From positions 277,501-341,500 of the forward strand of contig CAJNDS010002679.1 of assembly GCA_905221605.1 (NCBI GenBank): DNA of 64,000 nucleotides, written 5' to 3'. Source of the stretch: Symbiodinium natans (Eukaryota > Sar > Dinophyceae > Suessiales > Symbiodiniaceae). The translations under genes were made by a program, and so were the position numbers. How positions within the stretch are numbered: the first letter of the stretch is position 1; every line of letters starts with the position of its first letter. Below are positions 39,577-48,516 of the stretch, piece after piece. The notes under the pieces are model-generated. The model was not told the DNA's origin, ran no database searches, and saw only the letters and a list, made by a program, of their open reading frames with translations.

Positions 39577-39677
39577 GTGACTACCTCGAGTGCACCCTCC
39601 AGGCAAACAAGTCCGGACTGACCGCTCGGCAGCTGCTCTCGCAGAAGGCTCCCAGAGCTTGCTCTTGGCTTCAGGGC
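39577..39677 (+). CDS. Probable further ankyrin exon
   Basis: Acceptor GAATACGCCAG, donor TTCAGGGC|GTAGGC. Two bases and 33 codons: DYLECTLQANKSGLTARQLL then SQKAPRACSWLQG. The NKSGLTARQLL string matches the start of an ankyrin repeat (N-x-x-G-x-T-A-x-x-L). Same strand and about 1.7 kb downstream of the other ankyrin exons, so probably the same gene. The minus strand is also open in two frames here, which lowers confidence. Confidence 0.55.
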
Positions 39678-39722
39678 GTAGGCGTAGTTCCACCAAGCGT
39701 TCGTGGTCTCCTTGGCAGCAGA

Positions 39723-39795
39723 TGGGGGTTTACGAAAATAGGGGAACCCTAAAATAGGCCCCCAAATAGTAGGATTCCCCGATAACAAGGACCCC
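39723..39795. mobile_element. Family A element, left part
   Basis: ATGGGGGTTTACGAAAATAG, GGGAACCCTAAAATAGGCCC, CAAATAGTAGGATTCCCCGA. The first 60 bp are almost identical to the element in HEAT intron 2. The right end is missing. Confidence 0.75.
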
Positions 39796-39799
39796 AACT

Positions 39800-39935
39800 C
39801 CTTCAAGCCCTAAACCCTGCACCCTTGTTTTCTTGTACATGAAGGCAGAGAGCGGCTTGGCCGACGAGCGACCCGGCCAAAAGTCTAATCCCAAAACCCT
39901 TGCAGGGCCCTGACTCCCTATATAGATCTATATCT

Positions 39936-39971
<36 letters not shown>

Positions 39972-40535
39972 CATTTTTTGGTTTTTTTTGAGTGTGCTTC
40001 CCTTTTTCAAGCAAGGTCTTGAAGCACAAAGGGCACATTCCTCGCGTTTGCTCTGGGATTTAGGCTTTTAGAGCGGGGCTGCGGGCAGGGGCCGGGGTAA
40101 AAGGTTCAAAGGGATGCCATACCAAAGCCTAAACCCTGAGCCTCAAAACCCTACACCTGCACCTAAAAGCCCTGAAGCCCCAAGCCCTAAACTCCCTAAA
40201 ATCCAGAAATCCCAAAAGTTGCAAGGCTTGGGGATGGTCCACCCTGTCAGAGGGAGTGTTTGAGGACTGCTTGTGACAGTCAATGGCGCATCAAGGTCCC
40301 TTTTACAGGGACCACCTTCTCAGGAATCCCTACTGTAACAGCCTAAGCCCCAACACCCTCCCCAGACCACCCTCATAAACTTCCTGAGCTTCCTGAACCC
40401 TGTGAGTCCCTGAAACCTAAGCCCTAAGCCCTAAGCCCACGGGCCCCTTCTGACGCAGGCAGAGGACCCTAGCCGCTAGAAACCCAAGGCGCAGAAGCCG
40501 CGTAGGTGAGCTAGTGAAGGCAAGCTAGCTTCGTC
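39800..40535. other. Spacer with TA microsatellite
   Basis: TA/TATG tract at 39917-39969. The rest is unique or weakly heptamer-like, with no exon supported. Confidence 0.55.
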
Positions 40536-40538
40536 AAA

Positions 40539-40715
40539 ATGCCAAGGGCTGGAGACACAAAGAAGAATGATCCCGAAACGAGGGGGACAGTCTTGGGTTA
40601 TAAGGGCAGACCTGGATCACTTTCCTACGCCTCGGAGGCCCACAGTAGATGTCCTTTCCTCCGAAGTCTCAGTTCCCCTCATCTCGCCCCTCTTTCTTCC
40701 GGCCTTCTGGGGTTT
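40539..40715 (+). CDS. Possible first exon
   Basis: ATG at 40539, MPRAGDTKKNDPETRGTVLG then YKGRPGSLSYASEAHSRC and a leucine/serine-rich segment before heptamer-like DNA. Basic and polar, with no family. The donor is unclear. Confidence 0.35.
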
Positions 40716-40919
40716 GAGGTTCAGGGTTTAGGGTTGAGGGATTTAGGGTTTATGGTCAAATCTGAACCTCCCTCCGCTCCGAGGTTGGTAGCCTTGGAGC
40801 TGCGCGGCTTTTTACAGTTTGGGCAGTGTGTAAGGAGGGTTCGCAAAGGCCCCTAACACCCCCTCCGAAATAAGGTTATGCCCAGATAAAGGTGCAAGTT
40901 ACCTAACCCTAAACCCCAA

Positions 40920-40970
40920 ACCCTGAACCCTAAACCCTAAACCCTAAACCCTAAACCCTAAACCCTAACA
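40920..40970. repeat. CCCTAAA array ending in an acceptor
   Basis: About seven units that end CCCTAACAG directly at the next exon. The heptamer array itself supplies the 3' splice site here. Confidence 0.85.
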
Positions 40971-40971
40971 G

Positions 40972-41091
40972 AAAAAGGACGCCGTGGAGGCCTGCGTTTT
41001 TGGGTTTAGAAAAACATCGGTGTTCGGGACTGCATGGCTTGTGCTTCTGGTAGCACCGTGTCAAGACAACAAAGATTTAGTGCCAGCCTGA
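40972..41091 (+). CDS. Candidate terminal exon, membrane-type
   Basis: 39 codons and TGA: KKDAVEACVFGFRKTSVFGT, AWLVLLVAPCQDNKDLVPA. A charged start, one hydrophobic stretch and a polar end. The acceptor comes from the preceding array. No family. Confidence 0.5.
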   Translation, partial: KKDAVEACVFGFRKTSVFGTAWLVLLVAPCQDNKDLVPA

Positions 41092-41124
41092 AGCGTCCCT
41101 TTCCCCCCTCCTGAGGGAGAGGTG

Positions 41125-41157
41125 GCCTGCGTTTTGTGGGTTTCACAAAACGCAGGC
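41125..41157. repeat. Perfect 14-bp hairpin
   Basis: GCCTGCGTTTTGTG and CACAAAACGCAGGC are exact reverse complements separated by GGTTT. A partial copy of the arm (GGCCTGCGTTTTTGGGTTTA) lies within the exon 130 bp upstream. Confidence 0.9.
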
Positions 41158-41279
41158 TTTCACCATAAGCACGAACTCGATTTTTTTGAAAGTTAACTGT
41201 AGGCGGGGCCTTGTATCATTCTAGTGCTGAAGCCTAGACAAGTCATGCAATGTAGGAATCTTGTGTAGGTGGTCACTAA

Positions 41280-41840
41280 GTCAGCTCTGGGGGGAAGATT
41301 CCCATTTAGTCTTTTTTTTTCCAAAATTTCAAAGATTTTAAGCTTTGTCTTTAAAATCAGATGGGTCGGGGGGGGGGGGGGTGGCAGGGGCCTTCCCCAT
41401 TTGTAAAAGAATCTTTAAAAGCCTGACAAGAAATCCGGGCCGGTGGGCCAGGGGCCCTCCTCATTTAAATTTTTGAAGACTTTGAAGGTTTTAACAGAGA
41501 GGCCTTTTCTTTCAAAATCCTTAAAAAGTTGAACGGGGAGGGCCCCTCGCCCCCCCCCTCGAACCTCTTTAAAAAAAAAGGAATTGAAATTCACAAGACT
41601 AGAATCGGAAGCGGCCCGGATTTAATTTGCTACAAGAGTTTTCAAGACTTTAAGGACACCCATTTAGATTTTTGAAGATTCCCATTTAGTTTTTTCAAGA
41701 TTTCAAGACTTTAAAGATTTGTTTTTAAAATGTCCCGGGGGGGGCGGGGGGGGGGGGCAGGGACCCTCCCCATTTTTTAAAAAGGTTTTAAAGAATTTAA
41801 AGGCCTTTCAAACCTTTAAAACCTTTTAAAAATTCTGCAG
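41280..41840. repeat. AT-rich tandem repeat with embedded G runs
   Basis: Three diverged units share AAGATTCCCATTTAGT, TTTCAAGACTTTAAAG, a G-rich core of 12-20 bases and CCTCCCCATTT followed by TTTAAAA. Unit length is roughly 150-370 bp. No coding potential. Confidence 0.7.
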
Positions 41841-41950
41841 GCCCTGCAAGCGCCGGCAGGGCCGAGGCAGGGCACGAGCAAAGCGCCTCGTTGAAACTTG
41901 CGCGTCGCCCGTGATTCTGGATGCGCTGTGGCTCGAGCAATCCTTTCGTG
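41841..41950 (+). CDS. Candidate internal exon, basic segment
   Basis: Acceptor AAATTCTGCAG, donor TTTCGTG|GTGAGT (full consensus). One base, 36 codons, one base: an arginine-rich run PCKRRQGRGRARAKR, then LVETCASPVILDALWLEQSF. The basic part could be a nuclear or RNA-binding tail; the rest looks helical. No family. Confidence 0.5.
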
Positions 41951-42001
41951 GTGAGTGGGGGCTGTGAGGCCGGGCAAGGGCTCACGTGGCCGACTTACAC
42001 G

Positions 42002-42048
42002 ATGGGCTGCTGCGAGAGCCACCAGGCGGAGGAGGAGGGCGACCCCCT
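42002..42048 (+). CDS. Possible first exon with lipid-anchor motif
   Basis: ATG at 42002 reads MGCCESHQAEEEGDP. Gly2 and Ser6 with Cys3 and Cys4 is the classic N-myristoylation plus palmitoylation signal, which would tether a protein to membranes. A possible donor is CCCCCT|GTGGTG. Other frames are open, and no downstream partner is identified. Confidence 0.4.
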
Positions 42049-42476
42049 GTGGTGTGGTTGTGGGGTTTAGGGTGTACGTGTGTCAGGGTTAAGGCTGTTG
42101 GGGTCTGGAGTTTAGGGGCAAGTTTTGGCCTGAGGGCTTTTCTCCGACTTGAAGTTCATGGCATTGGGTTTAGTAGCGCCGGCCCGTTGCGTGGTCCCCT
42201 CCTCCCAAAGTTGGGGCTTGTAGCGGATTAGAGTTCCAGGCTTGGGGTCAGGGCCCGCAGGTTTTATGCATTATTGCTAGCAATGGGCCTTGGGTGATAC
42301 AGATGCTGTGGCAAAAAGCAGCAGAGAGCAACAACCGTGGCTGTAGACATGTAGGACGGTGCGTTGCGTTGATTTAACAGTTTTCCTCTCACTCCTTTGT
42401 TGCGCTTGACAAACTTTGAACCTATCCCATGTGACTCTGACAAACCAACCAAACCACCCATGTTGCGGGAGCGCGT

Positions 42477-43310
42477 CTGGCCACGATTTTATGTTGCAAT
42501 GTCTCGCTTCTGCTCGAGCTTTTTTGGCGAAAATCCAACATCATTCCTTTGGCTTTGTTCTTTCCTCTGGTTGGCGTCTGGCGCCAGCCTTAGCTGTTTG
42601 ATGATTATGATCAGCGTTTATCGTCAGCATGCAGGAGCAAGATTTGCACAACTTACCTAAAGCCTGCGTTTCGTGTAAGGTCATGTCAGACCGCACAATT
42701 CGAGTCGGAGACACAGTCATCATGGTGTGGTATTTGGATAGCCACCATCAATGGCGCCTACACCACGTCGACGACTTGTACTTTGATTTCGAAGAAGGGG
42801 AACACTTACCTATTGCTGAAGAACTTGGCCTCTCGTTCGCGTTCGAATTTGCTTGTTGAAGACACGCCATCATATCATGTGTGTCGGAACTGAGGTTTAT
42901 TGCCAAGCCAGACGCGACATGTTCCCCCTCCACTACCACCGCCTCCTCCTTCTGAGGAGCAGAGTCTTGGCTGCATTCTAGGACAATATCGTTTCTGGTG
43001 CATCAGGACGCTTACATGAGCATAACTCGAACCAAGGCCGCCCAACGAGCCATCGGAGCAACCAGAACCTGAACCAGAGCCGGAACCTCTACTTGTCGCC
43101 TGGCTGCATATAGGCAGATAGAGTTGATATGGAAGACGCAGTTCCAGCTAAGGGATGGATTCCATGGCAGGTCTACGATTTCTGAAGCGGCTGCAGCGCG
43201 TGCGCCCGTAACGGATAAAGGTGAGTACGCTGTAGAGGATAACCTTGGAGATTCACAAGGGTTTGCAGTGCAGCAAGGGTCCACCCCCTCACTCTGGCAG
43301 GCACAGTAGC
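42477..43310. repeat. Tandem duplication, unit 1 (longest, oldest)
   Basis: About 835 bp. It shares sequence with units 2 and 3 but is more diverged and has a 253-bp segment (42747-42999) that they lack. Contains the frame at 42629-42859. Confidence 0.9.
42629..42859 (+). CDS. Small hypothetical ORF in unit 1
   Basis: ATG to TGA, 76 codons: MQEQDLHNLPKACVSCKVMS, RTIRVGDTVIMVWYLDSHHQ, DDLYFDFEEGEHLPIAEEL. The acidic end and beta-like core look protein-like, possibly a small SH3-like fold, but no family is recognised. In units 2 and 3 a 4-base TAAG insertion after codon 17 creates a stop, and the region after DSHH is deleted, so only unit 1 keeps it. Confidence 0.5.
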   Translation: MQEQDLHNLPKACVSCKVMSDRTIRVGDTVIMVWYLDSHHQWRLHHVDDLYFDFEEGEHLPIAEELGLSFAFEFAC

Positions 43311-43945
43311 AAGAAGTTTTTGTTTTTTTATGTGCTCATTGGCACTTGGCGTGGTGGCCTGCTGGCCACGAGTTTATGTTGCAATGTCGCACTTCTGCTC
43401 GAGCCTTTTTTTGGTGATAATCCAAGATTCCCTTTGCTTTGTTCTTTCCTCTGGTTTGCATCTGGCGCCAGCCTTAGCTGTTTGATGATTATGATCAGCG
43501 TTTATCATCAGCATGCAGGAGCAAGATTTGCACAACCTACCTAAAGCCTGCGTTTCGTGTAAGTAAGGTCATGTCAGACCGCGCAATTCGAGTCGGAGAC
43601 ACAGTCATCATGGTGTGGTATTTGGATAGCCACCGCATCAGGACGCTTACATGAGCATAACTCGAACCAAGGCCGCCCAACGAGCCATCGGAGCAACCAG
43701 AACCTGAACCAGAACCGGAACCTCTACTTGTCGCCTGGCTGCATATAGGCAGATAGAGTTGATATGGAAGACGCAATTCCAGCTAAGGGATGGATTCCAT
43801 GGCAGGTCTACGATTTCTGAAGCGGCTGCAGCGCGTGCGCCCGTAACGGATAAAGGTGAGTACGCTGTAGAGGATAACCTTGGAGATTCACAAGGGTTTG
43901 CAGTGCAGCAAGGGTCCACCCCCTCACTCTGGCAGGCACAGTAGC
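43311..43945. repeat. Tandem duplication, unit 2
   Basis: 635 bp, almost identical to unit 3. Includes frames also seen in unit 3 (plus 43759-43944, minus 43647-43919). A good donor AAAG|GTGAGT lies near 43852 in each unit. Confidence 0.95.
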
Positions 43946-44594
43946 AAGAAGTTTTTGTTTTTTTATGTGCTCATTGGCACTTGGCGTGGTGGCCTGCTGG
44001 CCACGAGTTTATGTTGCAATGTCGCACTTCTGCTCGAGCCTTTTTTTGGTGATAATCCAAGATTCCCTTTGCTTTGTTCTTTCCTCTGGTTTGCATCTGG
44101 CGCCAGCCTTAGCTGTTTGATGATTATGATCAGCGTTTATCATCAGCATGCAGGAGCAAGATTTGCACAACCTACCTAAAGCCTGCGTTTCGTGTAAGTA
44201 AGGTCATGTCAGACCGCGCAATTCGAGTCGGAGACACAGTCATCATGGTGTGGTATTTGGATAGCCACCGCATCAGGACGCTTACATGAGCATAACTCGA
44301 ACCAAGGCCGCCCAACGAGCCATCGGAGCAACCAGAACCTGAACCAGAACCGGAACCTCTACTTGTCGCCTGGCTGCATATAGGCAGATAGAGTTGATAT
44401 GGAAGACGCAATTCCAGCTAAGGGATGGATTCCATGGCAGGTCTACGATTTCTGAAGCGGCTGCAGCGCGTGCGCCCGTAACGGATAAAGGTGAGTACGC
44501 TGTAGAGGATAACCTTGGAGATTCACAAGGGTTTGCAGTGCAGCAAGGGTCCACCCCCTCACTCTGGCAGGCACAGCAGCAAGAAGTTTTTTTT
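43946..44594. repeat. Tandem duplication, unit 3
   Basis: Offset exactly 635 bp from unit 2 with very few differences, so this step is recent. It ends at AGCAAGAAGTTTTT. A 36-bp piece of the unit recurs alone at 44861-44896. Confidence 0.95.
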
Positions 44595-44649
44595 CCCCCA
44601 AACAGTCTACTGTTGGGGTTCTAAATTCATTTAAGGCTTGCCGACATTC

Positions 44650-44815
44650 TGAGGATTGTTGCCGGGTTCCGGGATCCTTGTCTCCCTTTGTCTCCTTTTG
44701 TCTCCCTTCATGTGGGTGGCTTTGCCGGGTTACCATGCTCCTCGTCTCCTTTTGTCTCCCTCTGTCTCCCTTCGTTTCCCTTTGTCTCCCGTTGTCTCCC
44801 CTTGTCTCCACTTTT
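44650..44815. repeat. CT-rich TTTGTCTCC repeats
   Basis: Many copies of TCTCCCTTTGTCTCC-type units (8-10 bp), giving spurious open frames on both strands. Confidence 0.85.
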
Positions 44816-44859
44816 TCTTTGACGTGCCTTTGACTGTTTGGGGTCTTCGGTGGTGTAAT

Positions 44860-45213
44860 TTTATGTGCTCATTGGCACTTGGCGTGGTGGCCTGCTATCT
44901 CCAGATGCCTTTCGTCCGTTCACTTTTAGGCTCAACAGCCGTAGTCTTCATCCACAACCATTTCGAGCGCAAATCTCAGTTGCTGCAGGCGGTCTTAACG
45001 AGAATGCCCATGTGTATAGTCCTTGGTTTCTCAGGCGACTGACGCGAATCGCAATGGCCAACCAATGCGGCTGCTTGGTTCTGAACTGCGAGCTGAAGTG
45101 GGACGGTGGCCCGATCGCAAGTTTGCGGACCATGGCCGGCCACATCGTAGGCTCTGTGCGCTGGGCAGCAGCTGGGCTGAATGAACCGGAAGCGCGCGGG
45201 CAAACCACTGTGA
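44860..45213 (+). CDS. Open frame, possible exon
   Basis: A plus frame (44865-45299) is open for 144 codons with MANQCGCLVLNCELKWDGG and TMAGHIVGSVRWAAAGLNE. Another frame after TATCTCCAG (44906) starts MPFVRSLLGSTAVVFIHNHF. One of these is probably coding. No family. Confidence 0.4.
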
Positions 45214-45486
45214 TTAGTGTCACGCTGGTTGAACCTCGAAGCTATCCAGGCCCTTCAGAACGTAACGGACGGCGACATCATCTCATCCATAGGATCTGAA
45301 GCCCATAGCCGTGAAGCGCTGTCCCGGCAGACGCATGTAGTCATCCTCATCAATGGACGATGGCAGCCAGAAGAGCAGCCGGTGGCCGGACCGATTCTTC
45401 TCTTAGAAAAGCGGCCGCGACGCAGACTACAGCACAAACAGTCGCTGGCAGAGCATCTGTTTCACGCCAATCTTCATTCGCTCTGA
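45214..45486 (+). CDS. Candidate terminal exon, unknown protein
   Basis: After ACTGTGATTAG a frame of 90 codons reaches TGA: RWLNLEAIQALQNVTDGDII, HVVILINGRWQPEEQPVAG, basic end RPRRRLQHKQ. It overlaps the previous frame in a different phase, which suggests splicing or a frameshift near 45214. Confidence 0.5.
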   Translation, partial: LVSRWLNLEAIQALQNVTDGDIISSIGSEAHSREALSRQTHVVILINGRWQPEEQPVAGPILLLEKRPRRRLQHKQSLAEHLFHANLHSL

Positions 45487-45489
45487 TTT

Positions 45490-45860
45490 TCAAATTCGGC
45501 AAAGACGGCCAGTCATGGCCTATATTGAAAAAGGGAGAACTGGCGCAAGCGAGAAAGCTGGGCGAGGAGGAGCTAGGGCTAGGACATAGAACTGGTATAT
45601 AGAGATGCTGTTGTGCTAGGGCGTCGACAAGTGTAGCGAGAAGAAGACTGAACCTGGTAGTGTAACTACCTGGAGACGCCTTGCTTCTTTACCTATAGAT
45701 GAACAGCTCAGCGTGTTCAGGTGCGCTCACATCCTAGCCAGTCGCATGTTTTGTCAGCAGAGTTCAATCGGTTAGCAAATTATAACTCAAGCTTTCGTTA
45801 TTCCAAAACATGGCACGCGACTCAGCGACTGCCAGGACCACGCTATGCATACACAAACAT
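45490..45860. other. Unique spacer
   Basis: No heptamers and no repeats. A plus frame (45360-45602) overlaps the previous exon in another phase. No separate gene is supported. Confidence 0.45.
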
Positions 45861-45864
45861 TGCA

Positions 45865-45980
45865 GGGGGGTGGGGCTGGGGGTGGGGGGTGGGGGGGGTG
45901 GGGGGGGGTGGGGGGGGGGTGGGGGGTGGGGGGGGGGGTGGGCGGCTGGGGGGGGGGGACCCGGTGGGGGGTGGGGGAGG
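45865..45980. repeat. GGGGTG-rich tract
   Basis: About 110 bp of G runs split by T, with few other bases. Glycine or proline frames across it are artefacts. It leads directly into the 21-bp minisatellite. Confidence 0.95.
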
Positions 45981-45984
45981 GAAT

Positions 45985-46385
45985 TACCCTTAACCACGAA
46001 AAATTACCCTCAGCCACGAAGAAATTACCCTTAGCCACGAATAAATTGCCCTTAGCCACGAAGAAATTACCCGTAGCCACGAAGAAATTACCCTTAGCCA
46101 CGAAGAAATTACCCTTCGCCACGAAGGAAATTACCCTTAGCCACAAAGAAATTACCCCCAGCCACGAAGAAATGGCCCTTAGCGACCAAGAAATTGCCCT
46201 TAGCGACGAAGAAATTACCCTTAGCGAAGAAATTACCCTTAGCCACGAAGAAATTACCCTTAGCCACGAAGAAATTACCCTTAGCCACGAAGAAATTACC
46301 CTTAGCCACGAAGAAATGACCCTTAGCCACGAAGAAATGACCCTTAGCCACGAAGAAATGACCCTTAGCCACGAAGAAATGAGGG
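45985..46385. repeat. 21-bp minisatellite, unit TTACCCTTAGCCACGAAGAAA
   Basis: About nineteen units of 21 bp, mostly exact, with AT to CG changes in some and one shortened unit near 46215. Because 21 is a multiple of three, frames stay open on both strands (LATKKLP, LSHEEIT, FVAKGNF repeats). I consider these frames artefacts. Confidence 0.98.
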
Positions 46386-46409
46386 GTTTAAATATATATG
46401 TGATAGAGA

Positions 46410-46475
46410 GGTTTAGGGTTTAGGGTTTAGGGTTTAGGGTTTAGGGTTTAGGGTTTAGGGTTTAGGGTTTAGGGG
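46410..46475. repeat. TTTAGGG array
   Basis: About nine perfect units. A second run lies at 46536-46590. Confidence 0.95.
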
Positions 46476-46792
46476 TTGCGCATCCTGGGTCTTGAGGAGG
46501 GGGGGGGCTCAAACCCTGGGTTCAGGGTAGGGTTCAGGGTTTAGGGTTTAGGGTTTAGGGTTTAAGGTTTAGGGTTTAGGGTTTAGGGTTAGGTTATCTG
46601 ATACTTCCACTGATTGGTTTTAAGAGGATGAAGTTGATGAATGTTTTTTGGAGGGTTTTAAGGGCGATCCTGGTTGTTGTTTTGGGTCCCTTTCAGGGTG
46701 AGTGGGGTTTAGGGTTTAGGGTCTGGGGGTTTTGGGAGTTAGGGTTTTTGAGGGTGTCAGGGTCCCAGGGTTCTCGGGTTTCAGGCGTTTAG

Positions 46793-46917
46793 GTCTTTTG
46801 AGGACGCCCCTTCTTGCTTTCTACGTGCTGCCAGGCTTCTACGCGCTGGCTGTCCGATGTGACAGCTACCTACGGCCCTTCCTTTACTTCATGGCTGCCA
46901 CTGAGACCAAGAGATGG
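46793..46917 (+). CDS. Candidate exon, membrane-type
   Basis: Acceptor CAGGCGTTTAG, donor AGATGG|GTAGCC, or open to TAG at 46947. It reads LLRTPLLAFYVLPGFYALAV, then RCDSYLRPFLYFMAATETKR. A hydrophobic helix followed by YLRPFLYF vaguely resembles the RPFF stretch next to S3-S4 in two-pore-type ion channels. That is a guess. Confidence 0.5.
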
Positions 46918-46961
46918 GTAGCCCCACCTCTCCCCCTGAAGCACTAGAGCCCACCCCCTGG

Positions 46962-47020
46962 GTTTAGGGTTTAGGGTTTAGGGTTTAGGGTTTAGGGTTT
47001 AGGGTTTAGGGTTTAGGGCT
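46962..47020. repeat. TTTAGGG array
   Basis: About eight units right of the membrane-type exon. Confidence 0.95.
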
Positions 47021-47044
47021 ACCGGAAACCATGATTTGGTGCAG

Positions 47045-47110
47045 GGGCTCCCGGGTGTTGGGCTGGCAAGGTTGCCGGAGACGGTAGGCTTGAAGTTCGA
47101 GGCTGACATC
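47045..47110 (+). CDS. Candidate exon ending at a family B element
   Basis: After TTTGGTGCAG a frame reads GLPGVGLARLPETVGLKFEA then DI, ending where family B begins (ATCG|GATGTT, a GA donor). No family is recognised. Confidence 0.4.
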
Positions 47111-47111
47111 G

Positions 47112-47365
47112 GATGTTCCCCCTTTATACTCGTAGGCCCTTATTTCCTTTTTTTAGGGTTTAGGGTTTAGGGTTTAGGGTTTAGGGTTTAGGGTTTAGGG
47201 TTTAGGGTTTAGGGTTTAGGGTTTAGGGTTTAGGGTTCCCTTGTAATCCCCTTAAAACCAAAAAGGGCATTTTATTCCTAGGTTACTCCCGGGTCTAGGT
47301 AGTGGGGATTATAATAGGTGGTACGATAATCCCTATTAGGGGCTGTTAGTGCAAGGGGGAGCAAC
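47112..47365. mobile_element. Family B element with a family C element nested inside
   Basis: Family B starts GGATGTTCCCCCTTTATACT (47112). Family C occupies about 47131-47299 (GTAGGCCCTTATTTCC to CTCCCGGGTCTAGG). Family B then resumes GGGATTATAATAGGTGGTAC and ends CTATTAGGGGCTGTTAGTGC then AAGGGGGAGC. Each part matches uninterrupted copies elsewhere, so C inserted into B. Confidence 0.8.
47151..47236. repeat. TTTAGGG array grown inside the nested element
   Basis: The family C copy at 13215 has a single TTTAGGG at this exact place (CCTTTTTTTAGGGTTGGG). Here the same position has about twelve units before the element resumes TTCCCTTGTAATCCCC. Confidence 0.95.
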
Positions 47366-47399
47366 TAACCTTGCGGTTTAGGGTTTAGGGTGTAGGGTT

Positions 47400-47500
47400 T
47401 AGGGTTTAGGGTTCAGGGTTTAGGGTTCTTACCCTCTCACCTACAATTGGGTCCTCGGGACCTTCCAGAACCCAAGAAGAATGGCCCCTACAGTCCTACA
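47400..47500 (+). CDS. Possible terminal exon
   Basis: A frame from about 47440 reads LTYNWVLGTFQNPRRMAPTV then LQSSS and TAA. It lies between a TTTAGGG array and a CCCTAAA array, the reverse of the usual order, so it is less certain. Confidence 0.3.
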
Positions 47501-47521
47501 AAGCTCCTCCTAAATCCCGAG

Positions 47522-47632
47522 CCCTCGAGCCCTAAACCCTAAACCCTAGACCCTAACCCTAAACCCTAAACCCTAAACCCTAAACCCTAAACCCTAAACC
47601 CTAAACCCTAAACCCTAAACCCTAAACCCTTA
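47522..47632. repeat. CCCTAAA array
   Basis: About fourteen units. The following patch (47643-47700) reads TQLLEASFLAVPRLTLGI to a stop and may be a short exon. Confidence 0.95.
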
Positions 47633-47998
47633 CTCCATGACACACAGCTGCTGGAGGCGAGTTTCTTGGCCGTGCCTCGGCTGACGTTGGGGATCTGAAG
47701 CTACTTTGTGGCACCCTGCACCGTGGAATATGTTCGAGAGCAGGGACCTCCAGAAGGGCTCAGAACCCTAGAAGGGTTTAGGGCTTAGGGTTACGTAGGG
47801 ATTTAAGGTAGAACCCTATAGAACCCAAACCCCTAAGCCCCTAAACCATACACACCATCCCAAGGTTCGAGCCCTAGAACCCTAGAACACAAACCCCTGA
47901 GCGTCTAAACATTACACATCATCCCCAGGTTTGGAGCAACCCTCAACCCAAAACCCTCAACCCTACACCCTAAACCCTAAACCCTAAACCCTAAACCC

Positions 47999-48092
47999 TG
48001 GGATGGGGAAACTCCCGAGGAGCTGGGTGCCTGGGTCGTGCCTCTGCTGATGGAGGGCAGCTGCGCGATGGTGCCTAAAGGACCGGCCAGGG
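47999..48092 (+). CDS. Candidate exon, unknown protein
   Basis: It reads WDGETPEELGAWVVPLLMEG then SCAMVPKGPARG and ends CCAGGG|GTTTAGGG. CCCTAAA array to the left, TTTAGGG to the right. No AG is visible right at the left border, so the start is approximate. No family. Confidence 0.45.
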
Positions 48093-48436
48093 GTTTAGGG
48101 TTTCGGGTTTAGGGTTTAGGCTGTTGGGCTTGGGGCTTAGGGTTTGAGGGCTTAGGGTTTAGGGCGTAGGGTTTCTAGGGTCTTGGGTTCAGGAATCTTG
48201 CAATAATTGAGCAGGGGTCTTGGAGCAAGAGCCTGCAAGCAAGCACTTGTAGTAGGTTCCTTGCTTCTTAAGATCGTCCCGAAGTCCGACTGCAGTGCAT
48301 ATAGGGCTTATGGGCTTAAGGGTTTAAGGCTTCAAGGGTTCAAGGGTTCAAGGGTTCAAGGGTTTAAGATTTCAAGGGTTTAAGGCTTTAAGGCCTGAAG
48401 GCTTTAAGGGTTCATAGGTGGCCTGCGCTCAAGCAG

Positions 48437-48516
48437 GCCTGAAGGTTTCCGGCATGGCGGCTGCCTGCGGGTTCATGAAGGTCCTTTTCGCCGTGTTCTT
48501 CTGCAGCTTGGGCTGA
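48437..48516 (+). CDS. Candidate terminal exon, membrane tail
   Basis: Acceptor CGCTCAAGCAG; two bases then LKVSGMAAACGFMKVLFAVF and FCSLG, TGA. It is a single C-terminal hydrophobic helix, like a tail anchor. Upstream (48325-48415) lies an 8-bp GGGTTCAA repeat. Confidence 0.5.

Noticed and set aside
39403-39806. Minus-strand exons in two frames
   Set aside because: Both look protein-like, but the plus strand gives an ankyrin motif with matching splice sites and the same strand as the nearby ankyrin exons, so I prefer the plus strand.
45985-46385. CRISPR array
   Set aside because: The units are directly adjacent 21-mers with no unique spacers, in a eukaryotic nuclear context.
45845-46423. 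192-codon open frame
   Set aside because: It is the translation of a G-rich tract and the 21-bp minisatellite. The 21-bp unit keeps every frame open, on both strands.
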